Below are positions 44,659-53,536 of a stretch of DNA of 64,000 nt, in pieces. Within the stretch, counting starts at the first letter, position 1. Each line of letters starts with the position of its first letter. The notes under the pieces are model-generated. The model was not told where the DNA came from, made no database searches, and worked only from the letters and a program-made list of their open reading frames with translations. The position numbers and the translations under genes were made by a program. Source of the DNA: Methylomonas methanica MC09 (lineage in GTDB: Bacteria; Pseudomonadota; Gammaproteobacteria; Methylococcales; Methylomonadaceae); NCBI RefSeq assembly GCF_000214665.1, contig NC_015572.1:1426001-1490000 (forward strand), given 5' to 3'.

Positions 44659-44671
44659 GCGATATTGCTCC

Positions 44672-45283
44672 ATGCCGACGCCGAAATTACAGCAGACTAC
44701 GATCGATTTTCTTCGGCACGGAGAAGTGCGGGGCGAGGCCTGTTTTCGCGGCAGAACCGACGATCCTTTGAGCGAATCGGGTTGGAGGCAAATGTTCCAA
44801 CAGTGCCAGGGGCGGCATTGGCAGCTTGTGCTCAGCTCACCCCTAAGTCGATGCGCCTCTTTTGCTTCGGCTTGGGCGCAGGAGCATCAAACTGCCGTCG
44901 TTATCGAGCCGGCTTGGGTGGAATTGGATTTCGGCGATTGGGACGGACTTAGCGCGGAACAGATCGAGCAAAAAGATCCGCAAATGTTGCAATCCTTTTA
45001 CCGGTATCCGCAGGAGATTACTCCGCCGAATGGCGAGAACTATCTGCACTTTTCCGCGCGAATTCGCCGCGCATGGGATGAGCTGGTGAGTCGGCATCGC
45101 GGACAAACCGTGCTGGTGGTGACCCATGCCGGGGTTATCAGAGCGCTTTACTCGCAATTGTTGGGTATTCCTCCGCAACACAGCTTTCAGATTGACGTAC
45201 CGCATGCCTGTTTGACCCGGTTTAATTGTTTTGATGACGAAGGCGGCAGATTTGTACAGTTGAGCTTTCATAAGCCTATTTGA
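44672..45283 (+). CDS. histidine phosphatase (CobC/GpmB-like)
   Basis: 203 residues. Phosphohistidine motif FLRHGEV with the family segment ACFRGRTDDPLSESGWRQM, then WVELDFGDWDGL and VLVVTHAGVIRALYSQLLG with the second catalytic His. Alpha-ribazole-phosphatase-like by sequence, but no cobalamin gene is near; it may dephosphorylate a nucleotide or phosphosugar. 13 bp after the PhnD-like gene and 38 bp before the cyclase. Confidence 0.85.
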   Translation: MPTPKLQQTTIDFLRHGEVRGEACFRGRTDDPLSESGWRQMFQQCQGRHWQLVLSSPLSRCASFASAWAQEHQTAVVIEPAWVELDFGDWDGLSAEQIEQKDPQMLQSFYRYPQEITPPNGENYLHFSARIRRAWDELVSRHRGQTVLVVTHAGVIRALYSQLLGIPPQHSFQIDVPHACLTRFNCFDDEGGRFVQLSFHKPI

Positions 45284-45321
45284 TTACCTATACTGGCGGC
45301 ACCTTTTTTTCAGGATAAAGC

Positions 45322-48120
45322 TTGACTTCCCGCTTCCCCCCCATACATTTAGGCGCACCCGGCGAAGAGATTAGCAAAAAGGATCTGCACGCAATCACGC
45401 AGCGCTTTAAGCATTTTAATCAAAGTCGGTTGCAGCGGATGCGGGAATTTTTACAACCGCGCCAGTACGAATTCTTACAACTGTTACCGCTGCTTTTTCA
45501 TCAAAATCACCCGTTGTTGCCAGGCTTCGTTTCTCTGGAAACACCGGCCGGGATTCCGGATTATTTACCCGGTAAACAAACAGTCGATACGGCCAAGCAA
45601 TTTTCCAAAGGGTTTACTTACAAACGTAAGGCGCTCAGAAATTACCCAATACAGAGTATTTTTTTAATGGGTAGCGTCGGCAGTATGGCTTTCTCCAAGG
45701 ATAGCGACATCGACATCTGGTTGTGTCATCAACCCAGCCTCTCTAGTACCGAACTGGATGAGTTAGGACAGAAAGCCCGCCTGATTGAAAAATGGGCGGA
45801 ATCCTTAAGGTTGGAAGTGCATTTTTTTCTGCTGAACAGTCAGCAGTTCAAAAAAGGCGAAAATACTCCGATATCCAGTGAAAGCAGCGGCGAGGCCCAA
45901 CATTATCTGCTGCTGGAGGAGTTCTACCGCACCTCGATTTATATAGCCGGGCGCGTGCCGGTGTGGTGGTTGGTACCGCCGCACCAGGAAAGCGTGTATG
46001 TACACTATGTTGCCCATTTACTGGAAAACCGGTTTATATCCGAAACGGATGTATTGGATTTCGGCGGATTACAAGATATGCCGTTATCCGAATTTGTCAG
46101 CGCAACGCTTTGGCACATTTATAAGTCCTTGAATTCTCCTCATAAAGCCTTGCTGAAATTGTTTTTAATGGAAAGCTACGCAATCGAATTTCCCGATCCC
46201 CAGTGGCTATGCGTGTCGATGAAGCAAGCGATTTATAGCGGCGATTTCAGCGTCGATACCTTGGATCCTTATCTGCAAATTTATAATAAAGTTGACGGTT
46301 ATTTACGGCAGGCCGGTTCCACACAGCGGCTCAACCTAGCCCGCGAATGTTTCCATATAAAAATCATGGGGTCGTCGTCGAAAGGTTCGGATAGCAAAGC
46401 CCGTTATTTGCATGATGCCTTTATGGAAATGATTGCACGGCGTTGGCATTGGCCGGAAGATTTGTTGGAAAATTTGGGCAACAGTAAATTTTGGGACATT
46501 AAAAAAGCCAATACCGAGCACACCGTCATTCGTGACCAGCTGCAACAGTGTCTGCGAATTATTCTGAAAATTACCGGCAATCCCATCGATCATCCCGACC
46601 AAAATGACGACTTAAAGTTGTTAAGCCGTAAGCTTAGAGCCTTCCTGGATCTTCGACCCGGCAAGGTCGAGATACTAACCACCCGCGGCATGGTCTATAA
46701 CAAACCGGACGTGTGGGCCATTTCCGAAGTGCCCTTAACGGATACCGAATCCGTTTGGTGTCTGTTCGACGGTAGATTGCCCAGCCAATCTATTCGCCCG
46801 GAACAAGCCATTAAGCAGTGCGAAACACTGTTGGAACTATTCTGCTGGGCGGTGGCGAATGGCTTGTACAGACGCGATATCAATCTGCATTTTCACTCTA
46901 AAACCCAAAAAATTCCCGATACCGATTTGAGTCGGTTTTTAGCCGAATTGTTCGCTTTTCTGTCTAAATATTTACCTGACAAAGAAACCGGTCTGGATGT
47001 GTATAGGCAGCCAAACCGCTGGTTATCGTCCGTGGTCGCGATAAACTTGGGAGAGGTATTGGCTATCGATGATAATCAACAGCAGTTTATGATGAGCGAA
47101 CGCTCCGATCCTTTGAGCTATGGCGAGAGCCGATATTGTTTTGCGCAAGGCATCAATAAATTGTCGATTTCCAATTGGGGCGAAGTCACGTTACGGCAAT
47201 ACAGCGGATTGGAAGGCGTGTTCGCCTGTTTGACCGATATTTTTAATGAAACCGCTAAGCCTTTGTCAGCGGAAAGCTTGCGGGTAATTTGCTATACCCG
47301 AGGGCGGGGGCGCAGTATCGCGATAAGGATAGAAACCGTTTTCAACCGCTTGTTGGCCAATTTTGCCGGCCATGCGCTGCGAGCCGTCAGTCGATACATT
47401 CTGCCTGCCGCAAGCGGTTTTTGCTGTTTTAAGCTGCGGAATAACGTATTGGGCTTTTATTTTCTGGAAAATCACAATCAATTGATGCGCGAGTTATCCA
47501 GTCCGCACAGTCAATTTTCGCCGGTCGTTTTTGACGAATTTGTGTTGGAACAAACCTATATTCCGTTCCTGTATCAGCACAATCAGGCCGACAAGTTACA
47601 GATTTTCTATCACCCGACCAGCAAACATGTAGCGGTGTACATCATCGATGAGAAAGGTTCATTATTTGTTCGCCAGCACAGCAATGCCAATCCTCAACAT
47701 ATTCTGGTTCACTATTGCACCTTTATCAAAACCCTGCAGTTACAGGCTAAACTGCCGGAGAATATCATCACCGAGTGCTACGAAATTCAAAAAAACTCTT
47801 CGGGGGTGGTGTCCTGTCAACCTACCCAAGTGAAGCAAAGTGGCTCGGCATTGGATTTACGGGTCAGGATCGTGGCAGACCGATTAAAAGGGTTGGCGGT
47901 TTATTGTAACGAGCAGAAGTTCGATATCACGGATGTCGCTTCTTATCACAGTTTAAAAAATTATATTTTGGGATTCAGGAAAAGCCACGAGGACTATCCC
48001 TTTCATATCACCGAAATCGATGCGCCCGACGAAGTGCTGGGAATTCAACCGTTCGACCAAGTTCAAAGTTTGTACTATTTAAACTACAAACAAAAAATCG
48101 AGGAAAAATTAAATATTTAA
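45322..48120 (+). CDS. cyaA: class I adenylate cyclase
   Basis: 932 residues. Catalytic nucleotidyltransferase-type site IFLMGSVGSMAFSKDSDIDIW: Gly-Ser at 117-118 and Asp at 127, 129 and 131. The long C-terminal regulatory region matches the gammaproteobacterial class I family in length (about 850-950). It starts at TTG 45322 with AGGAT at 45312-45316 and no ATG of suitable position; E. coli cyaA also uses UUG, which lowers expression. Makes cAMP. Being downstream of the GTPase/roadblock/PAS genes suggests that cAMP is the output of the circuit. Confidence 0.93.
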   Translation: MTSRFPPIHLGAPGEEISKKDLHAITQRFKHFNQSRLQRMREFLQPRQYEFLQLLPLLFHQNHPLLPGFVSLETPAGIPDYLPGKQTVDTAKQFSKGFTYKRKALRNYPIQSIFLMGSVGSMAFSKDSDIDIWLCHQPSLSSTELDELGQKARLIEKWAESLRLEVHFFLLNSQQFKKGENTPISSESSGEAQHYLLLEEFYRTSIYIAGRVPVWWLVPPHQESVYVHYVAHLLENRFISETDVLDFGGLQDMPLSEFVSATLWHIYKSLNSPHKALLKLFLMESYAIEFPDPQWLCVSMKQAIYSGDFSVDTLDPYLQIYNKVDGYLRQAGSTQRLNLARECFHIKIMGSSSKGSDSKARYLHDAFMEMIARRWHWPEDLLENLGNSKFWDIKKANTEHTVIRDQLQQCLRIILKITGNPIDHPDQNDDLKLLSRKLRAFLDLRPGKVEILTTRGMVYNKPDVWAISEVPLTDTESVWCLFDGRLPSQSIRPEQAIKQCETLLELFCWAVANGLYRRDINLHFHSKTQKIPDTDLSRFLAELFAFLSKYLPDKETGLDVYRQPNRWLSSVVAINLGEVLAIDDNQQQFMMSERSDPLSYGESRYCFAQGINKLSISNWGEVTLRQYSGLEGVFACLTDIFNETAKPLSAESLRVICYTRGRGRSIAIRIETVFNRLLANFAGHALRAVSRYILPAASGFCCFKLRNNVLGFYFLENHNQLMRELSSPHSQFSPVVFDEFVLEQTYIPFLYQHNQADKLQIFYHPTSKHVAVYIIDEKGSLFVRQHSNANPQHILVHYCTFIKTLQLQAKLPENIITECYEIQKNSSGVVSCQPTQVKQSGSALDLRVRIVADRLKGLAVYCNEQKFDITDVASYHSLKNYILGFRKSHEDYPFHITEIDAPDEVLGIQPFDQVQSLYYLNYKQKIEEKLNI

Positions 48121-48176
48121 AGTTTCGGAAAACTGTCGATAACATCACAGAAGTTCACAAAAATGAGGACACGCTC

Positions 48177-49208
48177 ATGCTTATCGACAATGCCGCTATC
48201 ACATCCCGGTTTGGTCACTACCCACATCCTCGTACCGAGCATCATGTTGCCGGTAAGGCCTCCAACAACGGTTCGGAAATCGCCTTACACCATCGCCACC
48301 GACATAATAACCAAGATCAGTTGAGGTTAAGCGATGCCGCTAAATTATCGGGCACTCAAAAAAGCCCGGTGGATATGGCGAAAAAGCCCGATGCCGGGCA
48401 TGCCTTGAACATCCAAATCATACAACGCATGGTCAAATCCATCACCGGTCAGGATTTGCAATTGTTTAGTCCGCAGGCACTGCAAGATCAGGCGGACCAA
48501 GTGACTGTTCAGGCGCCCACGCAAGCGCCCGACTCGCAGGCCAATAGCGATACCGGGTTGGTCTATCAACAGTCGACGGCTTATTTCGAAAGCCAGACCA
48601 TCACCTTTAACGCGCAAGGCACTATCAACACCAAAGACGGACAAAGCATCGACTTCTCGGTGTCCTTATCGATGAGTCACATCTTATACAAGGAAACCAA
48701 TCTGAGTTTGAGTGGCGGCGATGCGACGAACGGTTCCCCGTTGACCGTCAATTTTGAAGGTAACGCCACAGAGCTGACGACCACTCATTTCGAGTTTGCC
48801 TTCGATACTCATGGCAGCCAGGATCAAGTCGATATCTTAAAATCCAATAACAATACCCAAGAGCCTGCTTCAAAAACGGCGGATACCGTCTATGACCAAT
48901 CCGAACCGGCCAGTCAGTCTGCGGACAGCATCGAGAAGCCAGCGGGCGATGATAGTCAATTGATCGGCATGGCGAAGTTGGTTTACCAACAATTGCGGAT
49001 TTGGCAGCGCCACGCCGACAGCTCTCAGCAATTGCTGGCCTTGGGTGAAAAGAATCTCGGTGCGCTTTATTTGGGACATCTGACGGCGCCTCTGCAACCG
49101 AAAGCCGCCGATAGTACGCCTGCCTTGGCCGAATCCGCCGGCGGCAACACCAATTTGCCGCAGAATAACCAAACCGAAAGCACACAACAGATAAATTTTA
49201 CCGCTTAA
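48177..49208 (+). CDS. hypothetical protein, repeat-rich, non-secreted form
   Basis: 343 residues, GAGGA before the ATG. The start carries LRLSDAAKLS; the middle (YFESQTITFNAQGTINTKDGQSIDFSVSLSMS...ESN, then LTVNFEGNATELTTTHFEFAFDTHG) matches a recurrent gammaproteobacterial hypothetical family that I recall having a calcium-type C-terminal repeat; here that tail is absent and replaced by a Gln/Asn/Ser-rich end. No signal peptide. Lies between cyaA and a PilZ gene. Function unknown. Confidence 0.55.
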   Translation: MLIDNAAITSRFGHYPHPRTEHHVAGKASNNGSEIALHHRHRHNNQDQLRLSDAAKLSGTQKSPVDMAKKPDAGHALNIQIIQRMVKSITGQDLQLFSPQALQDQADQVTVQAPTQAPDSQANSDTGLVYQQSTAYFESQTITFNAQGTINTKDGQSIDFSVSLSMSHILYKETNLSLSGGDATNGSPLTVNFEGNATELTTTHFEFAFDTHGSQDQVDILKSNNNTQEPASKTADTVYDQSEPASQSADSIEKPAGDDSQLIGMAKLVYQQLRIWQRHADSSQQLLALGEKNLGALYLGHLTAPLQPKAADSTPALAESAGGNTNLPQNNQTESTQQINFTA

Positions 49209-49254
49209 CGGATTGTGCCTATACTCTGGGTCATGCCCAACATGGAGCCAGCAA

Positions 49255-49611
49255 GTGGAAGCCGACCAACGTATACATAAACGATTCAATCCCGAAGGAC
49301 TTACAGCCCATCTGATAATCGAACCGCCGCCGCCGGACGAGGAAATTGTCCTCGACGGCGTGGTGGTGGATATGAGTTATAAAGGCATCAAAATTAAACT
49401 GGCCGAGCCGCTGAATCCCGAAGTAGACAACGCCGAACTCAGGATCATCATCGTTCTGCCCGAATCCGGCGTACCGGTCTCCATCCACGGCATGATCAAG
49501 CATATTCAGGAAAAGCACGAATGCGGCGTGCAATATACCGATCAACATACCGAAGACGAGTTGGATAATTTGATGTTTGAATGCGTCAAGTACGCGGCGG
49601 AGCCTGAATAG
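49255..49611 (+). CDS. PilZ domain protein
   Basis: 118 residues from GTG 49255, with GGAG at 49244-49247. The c-di-GMP-binding RxxxR-like part is QRIHKRFNPEG, and the D/NxSxxG motif appears as VVDMSYKGIKIKL. Small PilZ adaptors control motility or EPS in response to c-di-GMP. A codon of the stop precedes the next ATG by one base. Confidence 0.85.
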   Translation: MEADQRIHKRFNPEGLTAHLIIEPPPPDEEIVLDGVVVDMSYKGIKIKLAEPLNPEVDNAELRIIIVLPESGVPVSIHGMIKHIQEKHECGVQYTDQHTEDELDNLMFECVKYAAEPE

Positions 49612-49612
49612 T

Positions 49613-49807
49613 ATGAAACAGCATCTCAATTCGGTAACGGGCTTTGTTAGAAACCTCTGGCAAAGCGGGAACGGCGAGGCTGCCTATCAACGCTATCTGG
49701 CCCATTGGCAGCAACAACATGGCTCGGAAGGGCAACCCTTGAGCCGAAAAGCGTTTTTTGCCGCAGAAACCCAGCGCAAATGGAATGGCGTTAAGCGTTG
49801 TTGCTGA
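49613..49807 (+). CDS. YbdD/YjiX family protein
   Basis: 64 residues from ATG 49613, one base after the PilZ stop. YQRYLAHWQQQHGSEGQPLSRKAFFAAETQRK with the C-terminal RCC is typical of YbdD, usually next to the carbon-starvation or pyruvate transporter CstA. No cstA is in the window, so it is an orphan copy. Confidence 0.75.
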   Translation: MKQHLNSVTGFVRNLWQSGNGEAAYQRYLAHWQQQHGSEGQPLSRKAFFAAETQRKWNGVKRCC

Positions 49808-50154
49808 TTTTACCTATTCAGATTAAATCCGTTAGCGGCGCCGACTGGCTTGAAACAAGCTGCCACATTGCTGTAGCGCCGATAGCCGTTGCCTGCTATA
49901 AACCGCAAAGCAGATATTGAAAACCGGAACCCATGCTAGAATCATCAATAAACTAAGAGCAGTTGGGCCATGAAAAGTCCTGTTCTTCCAGAGCTTGTCG
50001 AAGGGCAAGGGGGATTTTTCGTTCTTCCAGAGGATAAATATATTCTCGGTCGTCCACAGCTTTACATTGCTTAGAACGAACATTCCGGCTCACCTTGTTT
50101 GTTCGGCGTTATACAACGAGACTAAGCGTCTAAAATCACATTAGAGGCAGCAGT
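49808..50154. other. non-coding region with short direct repeats
   Basis: GTTCTTCCAGAG occurs twice (49982-49993 and 50021-50032), around AGCTTGTCGAAGGGC, a motif seen in many intergenic repeats. No gene. It separates the signalling genes from the accessory block and ends in the promoter region of the toxin-antitoxin pair. Confidence 0.4.
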
Positions 50155-50382
50155 ATGATGACACTAGATATTGACGACGACACCGCGAGCCTGCTCCGCC
50201 ATTTATCCGAGCAGGAACACGTTAGTCCAGCCCAATTGATCAAAAATCTACTCAGCGAGTATCTCGAAGACTTGGCAGACGCCGCAGCAGGCGATGCCGC
50301 ATTAGCAGAATTGACGAGCGGTAAGGACGATACGATTAGCTTGGCGGAATGGGAGCAACAACTCAATGCCTTGGGGCGTTAA
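50155..50382 (+). CDS. RelB-type antitoxin (ribbon-helix-helix)
   Basis: 75 residues. MMTLDIDDDTASLLRHLSEQEHVSPAQLIKNLLSEYLEDLADA is a short RHH dimer module; the C-terminal ISLAEWEQQL is the likely toxin-binding segment. AGAGGC before the ATG. Overlaps the toxin gene by 17 bp and is expected to repress the operon. Confidence 0.8.
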   Translation: MMTLDIDDDTASLLRHLSEQEHVSPAQLIKNLLSEYLEDLADAAAGDAALAELTSGKDDTISLAEWEQQLNALGR

Positions 50383-50638
50383 GCTTAAGACGGGCGCCGC
50401 AAAAGCCATCAATAAGCTGGACAAACCTGTCCGCGACAGAATCAAAACCTTTCTCGCTCAGTTAGCCGAGCAAGACAACCCGCGCATTAACGGCAAAGCC
50501 TTGCAAGGCAAATTGTCCGCATACTGGCGTTATCGGGTCGGCGACTATCGCTTGATTTGTCAGATTCAAGACGACGAATTAATCGTTTTGGTCGTCGAAT
50601 TGGGGCATCGAAAAGACGTTTATCGGGACAAGCATTAA
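50366..50638 (+). CDS. RelE/ParE-family toxin
   Basis: 90 residues. KTGAAKAINKLDKPVRDRIKTFLAQLAE, then ALQGKLSAYWRYRVGDYRLICQIQDDELIVLVVELGHRKDVYR, the RelE signature with YRVGDYR and HRKDVY. Ribosome-dependent mRNA cleavage is known for RelE. Paired with the antitoxin just upstream. Confidence 0.9.
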   Translation: MPWGVKLKTGAAKAINKLDKPVRDRIKTFLAQLAEQDNPRINGKALQGKLSAYWRYRVGDYRLICQIQDDELIVLVVELGHRKDVYRDKH

Positions 50639-50724
50639 TCGCCAATAATCTAACTTCGCCACCTTTCTTCGAATCCATTCGCAATTATGTTTAGTTTACG
50701 CAGCCCTCTTGTTAGAATTTCGGT

Positions 50725-51852
50725 ATGACTTTCGATTACCTCACTTCTGAAACAATCAACGACGCAACCGACTGGAGCATCCAGCAGCCCAGAGAGTTCA
50801 GTGATGCCGAAATTGAATTAGCTATCTCAAAATTTCCAAGAACAAGATATTACGGTAGCAAACGCCGTTTGTTGAGCTGGATATATCATGCGGTAAAGGA
50901 CCTACCGTTCAATACGGTATTGGATGGTTTTGGCGGAACGGCAAGCGTTTCGTTATTGTTTAAAGCGATGGGTAAGGAGGTTTATTACCATGACGCTCTG
51001 CTCAGCAACACGATTTCAGCGCAAGCATTATTGGCTGACGAATTTCCTTTTTCAAACATTAACGACGCTTATCATTTTATAGAAAGTATAAAACCTGAAA
51101 ATGGCTTTATAGCAGAAACATTCGCTAATATGTATTACACGGACGAAGAAAATCAATGGTTGGACGGTGCAGCGAAAGCAATTCATGCCGTAGAAAATCC
51201 ACATCAGCGCAGCGTTTATTTTTATTGCCTATTTCAGGCCTGTTTAAAAAAGCGACCATTTAATTTATTTCATCGAGCCAATCTGAATTTGCGAACGAAT
51301 AAAGATGTAAAACGTTCTTTTGGCAATTTTTCAACTTGGGAAAGAACTTTTCAAGACTCAACAAAAGCCAATATTATTGATTTTCAGTTTATTTCTTCAC
51401 TAAACAACCAAAACTCAAAAATTCTTCAACCTAGTGATATATCGAGTTTGGAAGCAAAATATGATCTAGTATATTTAGATCCGCCTTACATAGCAAAAAG
51501 CAGAAGCAGCGAAGACTATTTGCAACGATACCATTTTCTTGAGGGGTTATGCATTTACGAAGAATGGGGTGATAAAATTAATACAGCTTCAAAAAACAAT
51601 TCATTCAACTCAACCCCTCATTTAGAGAACTGGCAAAGCAAAAAACACTTTAAAAGCCTATTATTCGAATTTATTTTAAAAAATAGAGAGTCAATAGTAG
51701 TTTTATCCTATATTTCAGACGCATACCCTACAGAAGATGAAATATACAAGTTTTTTAAGCAAACCTTCAAAAAAAGTATTTTTTTAAAAAAACAGTTATC
51801 TCATGCCTTGGCAAAAAACAAAAAGACAGAACTGCTATTCATAGGACTTTAA
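50725..51852 (+). CDS. D12-class DNA adenine N6-methyltransferase
   Basis: 375 residues. N-terminal RTRYYGSKRRLLSWI and SAM-binding motif I in LDGFGGTASVSLLF (about 66-79), and catalytic DPPY at 252-255. MTase of the Dam/MboIIA type; recognition site unknown. AT-rich with many poly-A/T runs compared with the flanks, so probably acquired. No restriction endonuclease follows; a two-helix membrane protein follows after 3 bp. It could be an orphan or part of a defence pair. Confidence 0.85.
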   Translation: MTFDYLTSETINDATDWSIQQPREFSDAEIELAISKFPRTRYYGSKRRLLSWIYHAVKDLPFNTVLDGFGGTASVSLLFKAMGKEVYYHDALLSNTISAQALLADEFPFSNINDAYHFIESIKPENGFIAETFANMYYTDEENQWLDGAAKAIHAVENPHQRSVYFYCLFQACLKKRPFNLFHRANLNLRTNKDVKRSFGNFSTWERTFQDSTKANIIDFQFISSLNNQNSKILQPSDISSLEAKYDLVYLDPPYIAKSRSSEDYLQRYHFLEGLCIYEEWGDKINTASKNNSFNSTPHLENWQSKKHFKSLLFEFILKNRESIVVLSYISDAYPTEDEIYKFFKQTFKKSIFLKKQLSHALAKNKKTELLFIGL

Positions 51853-51855
51853 GCA

Positions 51856-52557
51856 ATGAAAATTTATGAAAAAAATATATCATTATTTACAGTCATTGTA
51901 ATAGCAACATGCCTTGTAATAGCAATTTTTTCAATAGCTTATTTTTATTCAGTAGATAAAACAGATCAAGCTATAGAGGCCATTCTTTCAGGCCTCATCT
52001 CTGGTGGCGTTATATTTCTGATCCAAATTTCAATGGATGCTTATAAATTTAAAGTCACCGATAAATACAGACGCCTTGGCGTAACAGATATACTCGGCAA
52101 CAAGAAAGAACGGAAATTTTATGGAAACCTGATACTTTCCACAAATACCGACATAAAGATGCTTGGCAAAACTGCCAAAGATTTACTCGATGATTTTGCC
52201 CATGAAGATTCGGATGACGAAATATCAAAGGCTTTGTTAGTTGCAATTGAAAAACAACGAAAAATTCAGTTCCTGCTCGCACATGAAGATTATCTCGATG
52301 AATCGCACAAAGCAGATCTAAAATCTGTCAAATCTCAACTAACCTTATTACAAAAAAACGAAAACTTTACTGTAAAATACTATAACCATATACCAGCACA
52401 TAGTATATTCATAGTGGATAATACATGTATCGTCGGACCTATTTTCACTGGCAAGAGCAACAGAGAAACACCAGCCATTCATCTTGAAAGACATAGTCAA
52501 CTTGCCAAACACTATGAAGACTATTTCGATAGCGAATGGGAAATCTGTGAGAAATAG
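51856..52557 (+). CDS. two-helix membrane protein, unknown
   Basis: 233 residues. Hydrophobic helices at about 10-31 (TVIVIATCLVIAIFSIAYFYS) and 42-58, then a cytoplasmic domain with YNHIPAHSIFIVDNTCIVGPIF near the C-terminus, resembling the 'H.K/S...ID....V.G' strand of phospholipase-D-like folds but without a full HKD motif. Operon partner of the methyltransferase (3-bp gap), AT-rich. May be a membrane effector of a defence system. Low certainty of function. Confidence 0.6.
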   Translation: MKIYEKNISLFTVIVIATCLVIAIFSIAYFYSVDKTDQAIEAILSGLISGGVIFLIQISMDAYKFKVTDKYRRLGVTDILGNKKERKFYGNLILSTNTDIKMLGKTAKDLLDDFAHEDSDDEISKALLVAIEKQRKIQFLLAHEDYLDESHKADLKSVKSQLTLLQKNENFTVKYYNHIPAHSIFIVDNTCIVGPIFTGKSNRETPAIHLERHSQLAKHYEDYFDSEWEICEK

Positions 52558-53536
52558 GATAAATAGCTTAAGAATTTTTATAAACTCTAGGCTACATATA
52601 ACACTACTTGCATTACATGATGACCAATATCGTTGTAACGGGGGATTAGGTTTTTCAACACAAGCACCGCAATGCGAATTAACATTTGCGCTTGCTGATC
52701 GGGCGTTTATTTCTGATAGCCGGAGAACCCCATCAACCGTAGAGGAATTAGAACGATTGCAGCTTATAGTTCAAACTGAACAACGAAAACTCTGTTTCGA
52801 TCATAGCCTAGCAATCTCCATCTCAGGAAATTTGCGCCCCCACGCCGGCTTCGGCTCCGGTACTGCCATCACCCTCGCCTGCCTGGAAGCTTTGCATATT
52901 CTTAACGGCTCCGAAATTTCGCCGACCGAATTGGTGGCCGCATCCGGACGCGGAGGCACGTCGGGCGTCGGCATCCATAGCTACTTTTCCGGCGGTTATG
53001 TGTTCGATCTGGGCCGCAAGGTCGATGACAGCGTGTTCTCGCCGTCGCATCTGAACGGCAGTAAACCCGCGCCGTTACTGCTCGACCAAGGCCAGATGCC
53101 GGATTGGGAATTCGGCATCTGCATGCCGGCGGCGATTGCGCATAAAACCCAAGCCGAGGAACGTGACTTTTTTCGGCGTACTTGCCCGTTACCGGCCGAC
53201 AAGGTTTACGAAACCGTTTACCACTCCTTGTTCGGGCTATATGCCGCTCTGCGCGAAGCCGACCGCGCGGCATTCTGCGCTGCTTTGAAAGCCGTGCAAA
53301 ACTGCGCCTGGAAACTGGCGGAACGCAGGGAATACGGCGAGGCATTAATGGAAATCGAACAAGCCATTTACGCCTCAGGCGCCCAAGCGGTCGGCATGTC
53401 CAGTCTGGGGCCGAGTTTATTTTTTCTGGCCGACGACGTGAACAGCATCGTTACCGCAATGCGCCTATCGCGGCAGGATTGCGAGTGGCTGGTCACGCGC
53501 CCGGACAATCGCGGCCGGGAAATCGTTTATGGTTGA
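52547..53536 (+). CDS. GHMP-family protein, beta-RFAP-synthase-like
   Basis: About 329 residues from GTG 52547 (GGGAAA upstream; overlaps the previous gene). Motifs SRLHITLLALH, NGGLGFSTQ, the GHMP glycine loop PHAGFGSGT (98-106), and RGGTSGVG (135-141) followed by GGYVFDLG are typical of beta-ribofuranosylaminobenzene 5'-phosphate synthases. Known family role: methanopterin synthesis in methylotrophs and archaea. But the neighbour is a Ham1/kinase fusion, and composition changes at about 52,820 from AT-rich to GC-rich inside the gene, so it may be a hybrid. Exact reaction open. Confidence 0.72.
   Translation: MRNRINSLRIFINSRLHITLLALHDDQYRCNGGLGFSTQAPQCELTFALADRAFISDSRRTPSTVEELERLQLIVQTEQRKLCFDHSLAISISGNLRPHAGFGSGTAITLACLEALHILNGSEISPTELVAASGRGGTSGVGIHSYFSGGYVFDLGRKVDDSVFSPSHLNGSKPAPLLLDQGQMPDWEFGICMPAAIAHKTQAEERDFFRRTCPLPADKVYETVYHSLFGLYAALREADRAAFCAALKAVQNCAWKLAERREYGEALMEIEQAIYASGAQAVGMSSLGPSLFFLADDVNSIVTAMRLSRQDCEWLVTRPDNRGREIVYG

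Noticed and set aside
49982..50032. CRISPR-like direct repeat GTTCTTCCAGAG
   Set aside because: Only two 12-bp copies and no cas gene. I found no CRISPR array in the window.
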